Source of the DNA: Paraspadella gotoi | Taxonomy: Eukaryota; Chaetognatha | Length of the DNA: 64,000 nt | Assembly: GCA_051294375.1 (NCBI GenBank) | Contig: CM119264.1 | Coordinates: 25,174,051 to 25,238,050 of the forward strand | Direction of reading: 5' to 3' | Shown: one piece after another, positions 33,332-47,394 of the stretch | Layout: every line of letters starts with the position of its first letter | Position numbering within the stretch: position 1 is the first letter of the stretch | Position numbers and translations under genes: made by a program | Notes under the pieces: model-generated | What the model saw: the letters and a program-made list of their open reading frames with translations, nothing else | The model's database searches: none | What the model was told of the DNA's origin: nothing

Positions 33332-36300
33332 TAGTCTGTTTCTCACTATTTTAGATCAGTCAATCGTTATTATATATTTTATGTTATACTTTTTTGTTTT
33401 AACGACTAATTTAAGTTGATAGGCATCGTCTATTATATCAGTCTATTGACAGTTTACAATTTATATTTATATTATATATTTTTATTGTTTTTAAGTTAAG
33501 TTTAGGATCGTCTATTATATATCTAGAACATAAGTAGATTCAGCCCGAGCAGCAGGTACGCCAGCTTTTATGGCATCTCAACAACACCGTTATTATCTTA
33601 CGATCATCAGAAGAGCCCGCTGTATTTCCCCAAAAAGCCTCTTTAATCGTCGGCCGGAGTAGTCTGCTACATCCGGGTCCTGGAGGCGATTCTTTGGCGA
33701 CGATCAATTGAAATGAATTTTTGAGGAGGAAAAGAGAAGAATGAAGAAAAATGGAGAAAATGTTGCATCATTAATGGAATCGGAAAAGTAAGGAGAAGAG
33801 GGCGTGGCGATAGGGTGGTTGATAAAGACAAAGTAGGTAGAATTGAGGAGTTGGAAATGAAAATTTAGAAATTGCTTTTTGGGTTAATGAACTTCATTTT
33901 TTAATGAAATTTACTGAAGAGAATTCAAAAATTAATATTTGAAATATCTGAGAATAGTGACACCATAAGAAGTAATTGAGTGAATTCGGTGGGGGCATGA
34001 GGACGTAAACACATGAATGAGAAAGCTATTAGTCTCGTCGCATAATCGAATAATGGTGCGTGCCAGGTACAAGAAAATAGACAAGCAAAGAAGGTTAATC
34101 ATCTCCAGGGCGAGGTGAGGTGGGTGAGGAATTAAAATAGAGGAGTGGGTAAGGGTCGTGGTTGGATAATCGCCTCGTGGCGGATTCCCACCTGAGCGGC
34201 GGAGCCGAGAACCTTTGACAATTTTGGCGCCTCGATGTCTAAGTATAATGATTGGTTCTCTATGTGATGTCGTCGTGACGGAGTTAATGGATGTCACCGA
34301 AAAACATTAATAACCGGTCATGAAGTAATACCCAGTGAATATTTAATCCTAATCATATCCATTATATTGAAAAAAAATAGAGTCGAATTATTATGATATG
34401 TTAATGATAATTTGATATTGGAATCAAAAGAAAAAACCAATTTTTTTAGGTATGAAATAAATTGACGTCTCAATTTTCTGAGCTCATCACCGTAGAAAAG
34501 AAAAAAAAAATACCAGATAACATTTTAATTGTGTAATATTTTATTGAACATCAGTTAATAAACTTAAGCTATAATGCGTAAACGTCTACCTTCTGTCAAG
34601 CTTAGTTTTTTTCTTCCATCAAAACAAAAATAATTTCGTTATGTATCATAAAATCTTCTCTTCTTTTGTTTTCCCCTTGAGTTTCGTGTTTGTTTTTTGT
34701 CTTCTTTTTTAATTCTTCGACGTGGTGGCCGCCATCTATTCAGCCCCAACATGGGGCGTCTTCGCGGCGCGATCGCCCGCAATGATTATGTGAAACCGAC
34801 GCATGATATCGAATTTTCGCCGAAATCGAGGTCAACCGGCGCGATGCCGGGATGGAGAACACAGGGGCACAGAAGTGTCCCGTGGGGGGAGGTGGGGTTT
34901 GGTTTTGAAATAGAAGAAGAGTTTGGAATTGAGAGCGAAAGTGAATTGAGGGAGTGCGGAGAACGGGAAAATCGTAGATTCGGAGTTACGAGCTTGGACA
35001 ATGGACAGAAACAAAAAAAAACAAAAAAAACCAAAATAGCAAGAAAAGAGAATTTTTGTTCCACAAAGAGTCGGAAAAATTTTTTTTTTCCTGCAACAAT
35101 AAAAGGAGACAATTTGACAATTTAAGACAATAAGAAGATTTAAACGATATTAAAAACGGATGAGGTATTGCAGCGCAAGGTAGAAAAATGCACTAATGCA
35201 CTAACAAATAAAATTCCAAAACCCAATTATTGGATTATAATTTTTTCAGTGCGGACGATTGTGGCAAATTTGGAAAAGTATAGTATAATCAATGAAAAAT
35301 CGATGATGAATAATTAGCATACACTAGCCCATTTTGCAATTTTTTTCACAGGCTGGGCCATGTCAACAAAAGTGTTGGGCAAATCAGAAAAAATCTAAAA
35401 CTATGATTTATTGTATTCAATAACAGTAATAAATATCTTACTGCGTACCCCGTATATCAACCCTCAGTGCGTTACACGAGATAGGATGGGTGATGATGTT
35501 GTTTATTTAAGAAGTTTTGGTAAACGACGACGGAACCAAACAGATGGACGGGAAACAACGGAGAAAAGAAAAACAACGGAGGAAAGGAAAAACGGAGAAA
35601 ACCCAAAAACAGAGGAAAAGAAACAATAGTAGAATGCGCCCACCGGAAAAAACATAACCTGCGGTGCGACTGTCACCAGCGGTCAAAAAAAGGCAAAGAA
35701 AATCGGAAAAAAGGAAAACGGGATAGTGAAAAATGATCCCTACCAGCCAAACCCAGACCTCTCTCGCCACCCACCAAAACACAATTCGAATTGTTTTTTT
35801 TTACTGCAAAACCCGCACGAACAGACCAACGAAAAGAGGTCCATATAATTAAACCGCTCAAATTAACCGTCCTGCCGATATAACTGACGATGAGAGTAAT
35901 CACTTGGTCATAATAAAATCTGATAAGTGAACGTTACTATCACGTAACCAATTAGAATAAGGACATTCGTATGACAGCAATTATAAGCATAATGCCGCAA
36001 CTGGAGATAAAAGTATGATTTATAAAAGAACGATCCTGGGTAGATTATGGTCAGTATGTCCTTTGAAGAAGTGACCGGCTGGTAAACACGTAACACAGGA
36101 AATCTTGAAGATTAGGAGAGAAGTAGAACCGAGAAAAGTTTACAGACAAGGATGAGACAGAAAGACAAAAAAGAATGGGGCAACGTATATAGAGAGACTC
36201 TTCATCATCATGATAACGATATATTCGAACAATTTATCTTAACAACTGGATTAATTAAAAGTTAAATGTAAGAAAGAAAAATACAGAGACATTAACAAGA

Positions 36301-36472
36301 ATTAGAACAACATATTAATATAACTAATGCAGAAATAAGAGGGTGAGAAATGAGAATTAGAGTTACAACAAATCTTTTGCTGTGTAAGAAATACGAAATA
36401 TTTAAAAGATAGAAATATATTTTTAAAAGATATAAGTATTATTATACATATCAACAAAGATTTGTACCGAAG

Positions 36473-36504
<32 letters not shown>

Positions 36505-36869
36505 GAGAGAAGGAGAGAGAGAGAGAGAAAGAGAGTAGAATAACCATCTGTTATTTTAATTTAACATAACCGAAAGCTCTTAAAGGATTACAGATATGAA
36601 CCAAGGATATTAAAAATATGGAATTATGACAACATATAGCTTTTTAATTCCAAAAGGGGAAAAAATATAAATAATTATAGCATTTTTAAGGCAAATTAGT
36701 AACAATTATTGGTTCCAAACACCCCTTATTTCCAAAAGACAACACTAACGTCCCTATCCTAAACAGAAAAATTATATTATATTGTAGAAGACAAAAATAG
36801 TAATAATAAAAGTGACGAGAAGGTGAAGAATTTTCACGATGTAAGAACACCAACACAAAAATATTTTAA

Positions 36870-37105
36870 CCAATAAATATTGTGTTTTTTTTCCTTTCTG
36901 TTTCGTTGTGATTTGATTTAGACACAAAAATTGAAGAGAGATTAAACAACGATTTTTATATTCATAGTGGAAACGGACATGTTTCGACTCCCACATACGA
37001 GTCTAGTCTCAGCGCCGAATTCAATAATGTGAGTATGTGAGTCGGAAAACATTGTCCGTTTCACTAATGAAATAAAAATCGTTGTTAAAATCTCTCTTCA
37101 AACTT
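36870..37105. mobile_element. Foldback insertion, copy in pass 2
   Basis: Almost identical palindrome and core to 32051-32295, with flanking AACCAATAAA on both sides. Confidence 0.75.
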
Positions 37106-37512
37106 TTCTAAACCAATAAATAAAATCAGAAATAATAGTTTTTTTAAATCTAAAAAATAAAAAAAATAAAGTTAGTGAGACAAGTAATTTTTCAACATTC
37201 ATATTAAATACTGCACGTCCAAGTCAGCATATGGTGACATATAAACACAGCACGCAACCGAGTTCCGTGGTTGCGTGGCAACCAAGAATCTAGAAATTTT
37301 CCCGGTTTTCCTTCTTCCATGAATTTTAGATGGCAGCCCTCGTGTTTTCCTCATCCAAAAACTGAAATCCATTAACCTTTTATTTTCTTCTTATATTTAA
37401 AAAGGAAAAGAAAAAACCATAAACAAACACAACACAAACAATCAGAGATTTTCTTATAAAAACTTTTCAAAGGAATAACTTTTATGTAATTCCGACACAT
37501 ATCAGAAAGTTA

Positions 37513-38124
37513 ACATCTGACACATAATTGTTGAGACGGCTCCCGGGCCTGTAGACGGCGTCCAGGACCGTCGCCAGAAAGCTCTTTTTTTTAAATGAAG
37601 CCGAGAATGTTTGTCTACCAAACTGTGAATTTTTTTTTTATCGGCCCGTGTGTTTTCAAGATGCAGTCAATTTCCTCTGAAGCGCGCGCCGTCAAGTCAT
37701 TGCCCAATTCTAGCAAATCAATATGAAACAAGAAGGACCAGCATTTACTCTATAGTATTTTTTGAAGCTAAATATTAGCCGTCCATCTATTTATCACGTA
37801 ATACAAAGAGTAAAGTCTGGAGATACTCTCAAGCAGCACAAAAAGGTGCAGGGAGACCAAAAAGGAAGAATTGAGGACAAGATAAGCAAGTTGACCAGAG
37901 CCAAGTTCATCGCTGTTCATCAGATCAGTCAGACAGCATCACGCGGAAGGTCGCTACGCCACATTTCACTAGAAAATCGTGACTTTTTTTGGTTCAACTT
38001 GTTTGTCTGTATTTAGTTAACGTTATTAGTATTAAAAAATTATATTTTGTATTTATATTTATAATAAAATCTTATAAATTTTAACACATTCAATCTTTTG
38101 TCTCAATAATTATGTGTCAGATGT
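37513..38124 (+). mobile_element. Tc1/mariner fossil with transposase N-terminus, pass 2
   Basis: Same ends and TA flanks as 32710-33331. The frame at 37762-38016 reads LNISRPSIYHVIQRVKSG and later LTRAKFIAVHQIS, like the paired helix-turn-helix DNA-binding part of Tc1-like transposases. The catalytic domain is absent. Confidence 0.8.
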
Positions 38125-38178
38125 TAGTCTTTTTCTCACTATTTTAGATCAGTCAATCGTTAATTATATATTTTATAT

Positions 38179-38353
38179 TGAGGCAAAAAGGTTTTTGTTT
38201 TACAACGAATTTTTTTATTTTTCATAGAAAAAGAAGGCTTGCAACTAAAGCCGAAACATGTCCGTTTTTTCTATGAAAAATAAAAAAATTCGTTGTAAAA
38301 CAAAAACCATTTTGCCTCAATACATAGAACAACGAAAAGAAAGGTTATTACCA
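38179..38353. mobile_element. Foldback insertion present only in pass 2
   Basis: A palindrome (arms GAGGCAAAAAGGTTTTTG and CAAAAACCATTTTGCCTC) with loop GGCTTGCAACTAAAGCC, then GAAACATGTCCG, and a 30-bp tail. It is flanked by a 13-bp duplication, ATATATTTTATAT (38166-38178 and 38354-38366). The corresponding site in pass 3 (about 43804-43822) is uninterrupted. Confidence 0.78.
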
Positions 38354-40297
38354 ATATATTTTATATTATATATTTTATTGTTTTTAAGTTATGTTTAGGA
38401 TCGTCTATTATATATCTAGACAGACATAAAGTAGATTTCAGCCGGAGCAGCAGGTACGCCATTTTATGGCATCTCAACAACACCGTTATTATCTTTACGA
38501 TCATCAGAAGAGCCCGCTGTATTTCCCAAAAAGCCTCTTTAATCGTCGGCCGGAGTAGTCTGCTACATCCGGGTCCTGGAGGCGATTCTTTGGCGACGAT
38601 CATTGAAATGAATTTTTGAGGAGGAAAAGAGAAGAATGAAGAAAAATGGAGAAATGTTGCATCATTAATGGAATCGGAAAGTAAGGAGAAGAGGGCGTGG
38701 CGATAGGGTGGTTGATAAAGACAAAGTGGTAGAAGTGAGGAGTGGAAATGAAAATTAGAAATTGCCTTTTTGGGTTAATGAACTTCATTTTTTAATGAAA
38801 TTTACTGAAGAGAATTCAAAAAAATTAATATTTGAAAATATCTGAGAATAGTGACACCATAAGAAGTAATTGAGTAATTCGGATGTGGGCATGAGGACGT
38901 AAACGACATGAATGAGAAAGCTATTAGTCTCGTTCGCATAAGTCGAATAATGGTGGGTGCCATGGTACAAGAAAATAGACAAGCAAAGAAGGTAATCATC
39001 TCCAGGGCGAGGTGAGGGTGGGTGAGGAATGAGGATGGGTAAGGGCGTGGTTGGATAATCGCCTCGTGGCGGATTCCCACCTGAGCGCGAGCCGAGAACC
39101 TTTGACAATTTTGGCGCCTCGATGTCTAAGTATATGATGGTTCTCTATGTGATGTCGTCGTGACGGAGTTAATGATGTCACCGAAAACATTAATAACGCG
39201 GTCATGAAGTTTAATACCAGTGAATTTAATCCTATATCATATCATATATTGAAAAAAATAGAGTCGAATTATTATGATATGTTAATGATATTTGATATTG
39301 GAAATAAGAAAGTAAAAAACAATTTTTTTTAGAAATAATTACGTCATTTTCGCTCATCACCAAAAGAAAAAAAATACCAGATAACATTAATTGTGTAATA
39401 TTTATTGAAATCAGTTAATAAACTTAGCTATAATGCGTTACGTCTACATTCGTCACTAAGTTTTTCTTCCATCAAAACAAAAATAAATTTCGTTTATGTA
39501 TCATAAAATCATTCCTTCTTTTTTTTCCCCTTCGAGTTCGTCGTTTGTTTTTTGTCTTCTTTTTTTAATTTTCGACTGGTGGCGCCATCTTTGCCAAATG
39601 GGGCGTCGCGGCGCGTCGCCCGCCATGATTATTGAACGACGATGATTCGATTTGCGGCGCGAAATGGCACCGGCGCGATGCCGGGTGGAAACACGGGGCC
39701 AGAGGTCGNNNNNNNNNNNNNNNNNNNNNNNNNNNNNNNNNNNNNNNNNNNNNNNNNNNNNNNNNNNNNNNNNNNNNNNNNNNNNNNNNNNNNNNNNNNN
39801 NNNNNNNNNNNNNNNNNNNNNNNNNNNNNNNNNNNNNNNNNNNNNNNNNNNNNNNNNNNNNNNNNNNNNNNNNNNNNNNNNNNNNNNNNNNNNNNNNNNN
39901 NNNNNNNNNNNNNNNNNNNNNNNNNNNNNNNNNNNNNNNNNNNNTTTGTTCACAGGTGGAAAAAGGTTGGGAATAAAAAATAAAACTATTGATTTATGTA
40001 TAATAATGTAAAATTATGGCGTAATCAACCCTAGTGGTTACAAGTAGGGTGGATGTTGTTTTTAGGAAGTTTGGAAACGACGACGGAAAACAGATGGAGG
40101 AAAAAGGAAAAACACGGAGGAAAGGAAAAGAGAAAACAAAAACAGAGGAAAAGAAAATAGTAGAATCGACGAAAAATAACTGGGTGGAGGCACCAGGCGG
40201 AAAAAAAGGAAAGAAAACGAAAAAGGAAACGGAAGTGAAAAATGTCCGTAGAGGAAGAAGACTGAAAAAAAAATTGAATGTTTTACTGCAAAAACTA

Positions 40298-40328
<31 letters not shown>

Positions 40329-40654
40329 NNNNNNNNNNNNNNNNNNNNNNNNNNNNNNNNNNNNNNNNNNNNNNNNNNNNNNNNNNNNNNNNNNNNNNNN
40401 NNNNNNNNNNNNNNNNNNNNNNNNNNNNNNNNNNNNNNNNNNNNNNNNNNNNNNNNNNNNNNNNNNNNNNNNNNNNNNNNNNNNNNNNNNNNNNNNNGAA
40501 AGAAAGAAAGATAGAAAGAAAGAAAGAAAGAAAGAAATAGAAAAGAAGTAAGAGGCGAGTTTTTGTTTCCGAGTCACGCGTCGACCGGAAACAGCGCCAT
40601 CGTTCTCAGGCTTTCAACCAAATCTAATTAGCGATATACAACGTTTTTTCACTT

Positions 40655-40784
<130 letters not shown>

Positions 40785-41002
40785 GGATCGCTTTCTGGCA
40801 TAAACGCGAAACTAAAGCAAAGAGAGAGAGAGAGAAAGTAAGAGAGAGAGATAGAGACAGAGACAGTGGACGAGAGGATGAAATTCGAGCGGAAACCGAC
40901 GCCTGTTTTCTTTGCGATAAAATTCCCATGAAAGAAAAAACCCACAAAAGTAAAATAAAACTTCAAAAATAAATATTTTATGAAATAAAAAAAATAATCT
41001 TT

Positions 41003-42360
41003 TCTTACCAGAGAGAGATGATGACGATAGAAAATCGACGAAAGTTGGGTTTGATCTCAAGCGGAAGCCAGAGGTCGAAATCTGAAGCGGAATGATGTCG
41101 AATATGTATGAATAGTGATTAATCGGAGATGCAGTTGAACGATTACAGTCTTGAGGATTGAATTTTTTATGCTGGCATTAATTATACAGTCGAATTTAAG
41201 AATTGTCTTTCTGCATTTTTAAAACAATCTTGCTTGGAACAACAAATTCGGTACGCTTCTTATATTGATTTGTGCCCTCCTGGTGCTTTTTCTCACTGCG
41301 CTTCAATGGCTGTTTGGTGCAACGAAGGGCGGACGCAAGAATCCTTGCGCACTCTGGTGAACAGAATCTCTGAAGGAAGAGTCTCTTCGCGCATCCCGTC
41401 TTGATGTTGGTCAGTGAAAAGGAAGCTGGACATTTAAAAAGTTGACATCGATGATTATGAATCTAGGAAAAGTTAGAAAACATTTTAATTGAGATATCTA
41501 CTCAAAAACTTGTCGATTTTTATAAAAATCAGATGTTAGATTCACACTAATTTCCTTCAGTTGTTCCTTCCATTTTTTTCGGTATCCAACTGTATAGAAG
41601 TTAGAGGCAAAATAATGCTACTCAAGTGAAAATGGCGGAAAAAATCGCTTTAGTTTCCAAATTCTTGGTATTGATTATTTGTTTCTATTCAAATTGAGTT
41701 TTATTATTTTTTTCATTTTTTAAATTTGGTTATGCCGAATAGACAGCCCTCTCTTTGGTTCATACAGTGAATTGTAGCTCTGAGAAAGAGGTGAAAGAGC
41801 GCAACAATTCTCAGCAATGACTTGGAATCCCGTTCAATCCATGCAAATTTTTTACGGCGATACAACAATCAAAACATTTCCCTTCGTACCTCCAATCGCT
41901 TTACGAAGATGCCCAGACGAATGAGGCAGTGGTCGATGCGAGGGAGGGCATACCAAATTGAGAATGTTTTACCATGTTTTGTATATTTTTTATTGAATAA
42001 ATGAACTTTTTTAAAAAAATGTTTCTAACTTTTTTCCTAGTAGTAAGGTATAAATTGGTCTTAAAAATACAAAATATCCATTTATTAATAATAGGAAGTC
42101 TTACTCCAAACTTTGATTTGGTATGTAAGATGTCTCAAAAATGTAAAGTTTATTGATTTGATGATTATCTATTATTTCCAAAACGGATGGTCATCTCTCG
42201 ACAACCGCATTCTTGAATGGAAACAGGAAAATAGGGAATGAAATCAAATATGTCGATCAGGTCAGGAAATAGGCAGATTTGACCCGGAAGAAAAAAAAAG
42301 GAGGGCAAGCAAAACAACAAGACATGGGGTGAGGATTTGGGCAATTGGATGACGGCAGCA
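41003..42360. other. Further pass over first-CRD galectin exons
   Basis: Homologous to 28270-29090 and 29945-31440, with the two CRD exons near 41025-41090 and 41290-41440, both broken by small indels. Starts abruptly at a GAGA tract, consistent with a misjoin. Confidence 0.8.
41460..42042 (+). mobile_element. Tc1/mariner-type element, copy in another assembly pass
   Basis: The same element as at 30460-31095, in the same galectin intron position, with many indels. Its inverted ends are still visible (AATCTAGGAAAAGTTAGAAAA and TTTCTAACTTTTTTCCTAG). Confidence 0.75.
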
Positions 42361-42391
42361 GAGAAGGGAGAGAGAGAGAGAAAGAGGAGAG

Positions 42392-42423
<32 letters not shown>

Positions 42424-45400
42424 CAGAGAGAGAGAGAGAGAGAGAGTAAGAGAGTAAGAATAACTATCTGTTATTTTAATTTAAACATAACCGAAAGCTC
42501 TTAAAGGATTACAATATGAACCAAGGATATTAAAAATATATGGGAATTAAGAACGATTATAGCTTTTTAATTGCAAAAGGGGAAAAAAATATCAAATTAT
42601 GCAATTTTTTTAGGCCAATTAGTAACAATTATTGGTTCCACACCATATTTCCAAAAGACACACTAACGTTCATACTTCCTAACAAAAATTATATATATTG
42701 TAAAGCAAATAGTAATAATAAAAGTGACGAGAAGGTGAAGAATTTTCCCGATGTAAGAAACACATGACAAAATTTTTAACCAATAAATAAAATCAGAAAT
42801 AATAGTTATTTTCAATCTAAAAAAAAAAATAAAGTTGTGAGACAAGTAATTTTTCAACATTCATACTAAATACTGCACGTACAAGTCAGCATATGGTGAC
42901 ATTATTAAACCAGCAACGAGTTCCGTGGTGGTGGCCACAAGAATCTAGAAATTTTCCGGTTTTCCTCTTTCCATGCATTTTAAGATGGCAGCTCGTGTTT
43001 TTCCTCATCCAAAAACTGAAATCCATTAACTTTTTAATTTTCTTCTTATTTTAAAAGGAAAAGAAAACCATACAACACAGCACAAAACAATCAGAGATTT
43101 TCTATATATAAAAACTTTTCAAAAGAATAACTTTTGTATGTCATTCTCGACACATATCAGAAAGTTAATCTGACAATAATTGTTGAGACGGCTCCCGGGC
43201 ATGTAGAACGGGTCAGGACGCGTCAAAGCTCTTTTTTTAAATGAAGCGAGAATGTTGTCTCCAACCTGTGATTTTTTCTTTATCGGCCCTGCGTTTTCAG
43301 AGGCCAGTCAATTTCTTGAAGAGCGCCGTCAAGTCATTGCCAAGTTCTAGCAAAGAATCATGACAAGAAGGATCAGCATTTACTCTATAGTATTTGAAGC
43401 TAAATATTAGCCGTCCCATTATTTTCACGTAATAACACAAGAGTAAAGTATGGAGATACTCTCAGCACAAACAGGTGGCAGGGAGACCAAGAAAGGAGAT
43501 TGAGGACAAGATGAAGCAAGTTGAACCAGAGCAAGTTCTCGAGCTGTTCAAGTCGTGTAAACAGACCATCAGCTAATACGGCGTGGAAGGTCGCTTACGC
43601 CAATTTCACTAGAAAATGCGTGACTTTTTTTGGTTCAACTTGTTTTGTCTGTATTTAGTTAACGTTATTAGTATAAATTATATTTTGTATTTATTTTTAT
43701 ATAAAATTCTTATAAAACTTTTAACACTCAATCTTTTGCTCAATAATTATGTGTCAGATGTTAGTCTTGTCTCCTATTTCTTAGATCAGTCAATCGTTAA
43801 TTATCATATTTTATATTATACTTTTGATTGTTTTTAAGTTTAAGTTTAGGATCGTCTATTATATTTCTAGACAGACATAAAGTAGATTTAGCAGAAGAGC
43901 AGGTAGGCTCAATTTTTATGGCATCCTCAACAAACCGTTATTATCTTAAAACGAATTCAAATCAGAAGAGCCGCTGTATTTACCAAAAGCCTCTTTAATC
44001 GTCGGCCGGGTAGTCTGCTACATCCGGGTCCTGGAGGCGATTCCTTGGCGACGATCATTGAATAATTTTTTGAGAGGAAAAGAGAAAGAATGAAGAAAAT
44101 GGAGATGTTGATCATTAATGGATCGAAAGTAGGGAAGAGGGCGTGGCGATAGGTGGTTGATAAGACAAAGTGGTTAGACAGTGAGGAGTGGAATGAAAAT
44201 TAGAAAATTGCCTTTTGGGTTAATGAACTTCAATTTTTAATGAAATTTACTGAAGAGAATTCAAAAAAATTAATATTTGAAAATTCTGAGAATAAGTTGA
44301 CACCATAGAAGTAATTGAGTATTCGGATGTGGGAATGAGAGTAACGACATGAATGAGAAGCTATTAGTCTCGGTTCGCATAAGTCGAATAATGTGGGTGG
44401 CCATGGTAAGACAATATGACAAGCAAAGAAGGTAATATTCCAGGGCGAGGTGAGGGTGGGTGAGGAATTGAGGATGGGTAAGGGCGTGGTTGGATAATTC
44501 GCCTCGTGGCGGGATTCCCCCTGAGCGCGACGCGAGAACCTTTGACATTTTTGGCGCCTTCGATGTCTGTATATGATGGTTTCTATGTGATGTCGTCGTG
44601 ACGGAGTTAATGATGTCACCGAAACATTAATAACGCGGGTATGAGTTTAACTACCAGGATAATCCTATACATATCATATATTGAAAAAAATAGAGTCGAA
44701 TTATTATGATATGTTATGATTTTGATAATTGGGAAATAGAAAGTAAAAAACAATTTTTTTTATGAATATTATCGTCATCTTTCCGTCATCACCAAAAGAA
44801 ACAAGATACAGATAACTTAATTGTGTAATATTTATTGAAATCAGTTAATAAACTTAGCTATAATGCGTTACGTCTACATTCGTCACTAAGTTTTTTTTCT
44901 TCCATCAACACAAAATAAAATTTGTTTATGTATAAAAATCATTCCTTTTTTTTTCCCCTTCGAGTTCGTCGTCTTGTTTTTTGTCTTCTTTTTTTAAATT
45001 TCGACTGGTGGGCATCCTGCCAATGGGCGTCGCGGCCGTCGCCCGCCATGATATTGAACGACGATATTCGATTTGCGGCCGAAATGACGCGCGATGCCGG
45101 TTGGAAACACGGGGCCAGAGGTCGGTGGGGGGGAGTGGGGGGGTTTTGAATGAAAAGAGATGGTTGGAATGAGGAAAGTGAATTGAGAGGGCTGGGGAGA
45201 AGGGAAAATCTGATTGAAGTTACGAGCTTGGACAATGGACAGAACAAAAAAAACAACAAAATCCAAAATAGAAGGAAAAGGAATTTTGTTCACAGGTGGA
45301 TTAAAGGTTGGGATAAAATAAAAACTATTGATTTATGTATAATAATGTAAAATATGGCGTATCCAACCCTAGTGTTACAAGTAGGGTGGATGTTGTTTTT

Positions 45401-45698
45401 AGGAAGTCTTGGAAACGACGACGGAAAACAGATGGAGAAAAAGGAAAAAACGGAGAAGGAAAAGAGAAACAAAAACAGAGGAAAAGAAAATATAGAATAG
45501 ACGAAAAATAACTGGTGGAGGCCAGGCGAAAAAAAGGAAAGAAAACGAAAAAGATACGGAAGTGAAAAATGTCCGTAGAGGAAGAAGACTGAAAAAATTG
45601 AATGTTTTACTGCAAAAACTAAAGAAGAAGAAAGAAAGAAAGAAAGAAGAAAGAAAGAAAGAAAGAAAGAGAAAGAAAGATGAAGAAAGAAGAAAGAA

Positions 45699-45731
<33 letters not shown>

Positions 45732-46260
45732 AGATAGAAAGAAAGAAGAAAGAAAGAAATAGAAAAGAAGTAGAGGGAGTTGTTCCGAGTCACGCGTCGA
45801 CCGGAACAGCGCCAATCGTTCCAGGCTTTCACAAATATAATTAGCGGATATACAACGTTTTTTTCACTTTTCTCTCTCTTTGTCCTCTTCTCTTCCTTTC
45901 GTCTTCTCTCTCTCTCTGCTCTCTCTCTCTCTCTCCTCTTTTGAGTGCGCTTCTGGCATAAACGGAAACTAAAGCAAAGAGAGAGAGAGGAAGTTAAGAG
46001 AGAGAGATAGAGAAGAGACAGTGGACCGAGAGGATGAAATCCGAGCGGAAACCGACGCTTTTCTTTGCGATAAAATTCCCCATGAAAAGAAAAACCACAA
46101 AAGTAAAATAAAACTCAAAAATAAAATATTTATGAACATAAAAAAAATCTTTTCTTACCCTCTAATTCAGAAATTTCCTTATCGTTTGCCTCTCTGTTTT
46201 TCTTGTTTTTATTGCTTCAGGCCGGAAATTTTCTCGCTGATTAAGTACAACTTACAATAA
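42361..46260. other. Same non-coding locus, pass 3
   Basis: The noisiest pass, running from the GA tract through the Tc1 fossil to a degraded GAAA tract and CT tract, then into unique sequence. It lacks the foldback at AACCAATAAA. Confidence 0.75.
43167..43761 (+). mobile_element. Tc1/mariner fossil, pass 3
   Basis: Third, noisier copy of the same element at the same locus, ending TATGTGTCAGATGT before TA. Confidence 0.75.
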
Positions 46261-46767
46261 AAATATTAAATAATTAATTTATTTGATTCATTCATTAGCG
46301 ATCGATTGAATTCATGGATCACTCGATCACTTATTATTGTCACATTTACAAATTGCGTATAATCGCCTCGATTTCCTTCCCCCGTCCCCGCTCCATCATT
46401 TCCTACTCCGTCACCTTTCACAATCATTTCTCTTCCTCTCCGACCCATCCAGCTCGATGGCCGATCCCTTTAAGCTCTAGCTCTCTTATCGTTTTCAATC
46501 ATTTTGAAGCTTCTGGGAATTTTCCTCATTCGATCTTCAATCCTAATCATCAACTTCGTCGTCGTCATCGGAAGGCGTCGTCCTTGTACTCGGTGGTTTT
46601 TTTTTTTCTCTACTTCGCTCGGCACCGAAGGGCAGAGACTAACACTTGAGTAGAACTCAAGTCATTGCTTGGTGGTGGTGGTTGATTGCTAGGTTGAATG
46701 ATTGTTGACTAATAACTTCATTTTAATAATGAACACAATACGCATTCGAATTTTCTTTTTATAAAGA
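46261..46767. other. No gene recognised, left flank of the LTR element
   Basis: Contains a weak open frame (46314-46649) of Ser/His/Pro-rich composition without a recognisable domain. Confidence 0.4.
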
Positions 46768-47202
46768 TGTAGCCACCTCAAGCAGCTTGATAATTTCAAG
46801 ACTTTTTGTTTCCAAATGATTTCAATGTTCACGCTGAAAGAGGCTCACTGATGGAGTTTGTTATTGATTGTCTACTTTTCTGATTGTTTTCTGAAGCTGG
46901 TTAAGACGATTTTGTCTGGCATGAATAAAACTCTGTCTCAAATATTAATTCACCACGTTTTTATATCAATCCATCTCTTATGTAAAAGTGTACATTGAGC
47001 AAGAGAGAAAAACTCTTGTCTTAAACAATGATTGAATCAAACCAATCAGTAATAATACAATCAATTCTACAATCAACGATATACTTTCGCTGCACTGAAC
47101 TACATCTATGATGAATCTATAATGCAAGACATCTTAGGACTATATGTAGGTCAGTTGTCACAGCTCTTCTTGACACGCGTGTCATCACCTGGAGACTTGC
47201 CA
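46768..47202 (+). repeat. 5' LTR
   Basis: Direct repeat of 52208-52625, with TG...CA termini. Confidence 0.92.
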
Positions 47203-47394
47203 CTGGTAAGGCAGAACGACCGGAACATTAAGCCAACTTCAAACCTTCGAAAAGGGGCGTCAAAGAAAGGAACCACTTCGAGGTAGCTCGGTGAGAAATT
47301 GAAATTTAAGGGTGACCTCCACCGTTCACTCACACTTTTCAATTGCCAACCTCCCCACATTCATTCACCGACTACCGTCGAGAGGGAAGGCGCG

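Larger units (their letters stand above)
31677..36470. other. Non-coding locus upstream of the galectin, pass 1
   Basis: Begins at AGTAGAATAACCATCTGTTA after a GA-rich tract. The same sequence restarts at about 36535 and 42455. It holds a foldback insertion, a Tc1/mariner fossil, and a GC-rich patch near 34730-34890. No gene is firmly supported. Confidence 0.75.

Noticed and set aside
39500-39630. Start exon MAGDAPRRPIWQ on the minus strand near a GC-rich patch, considered as the galectin first exon
   Set aside because: The three copies (about 34.75, 39.6 and 45.05 kb) disagree in frame, and no donor of the right phase is visible.
46314-46649. 111-aa plus-strand frame left of the LTR element
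   Set aside because: Ser/His/Pro-rich, no domain and no splice context; it overlaps an equally open minus frame.
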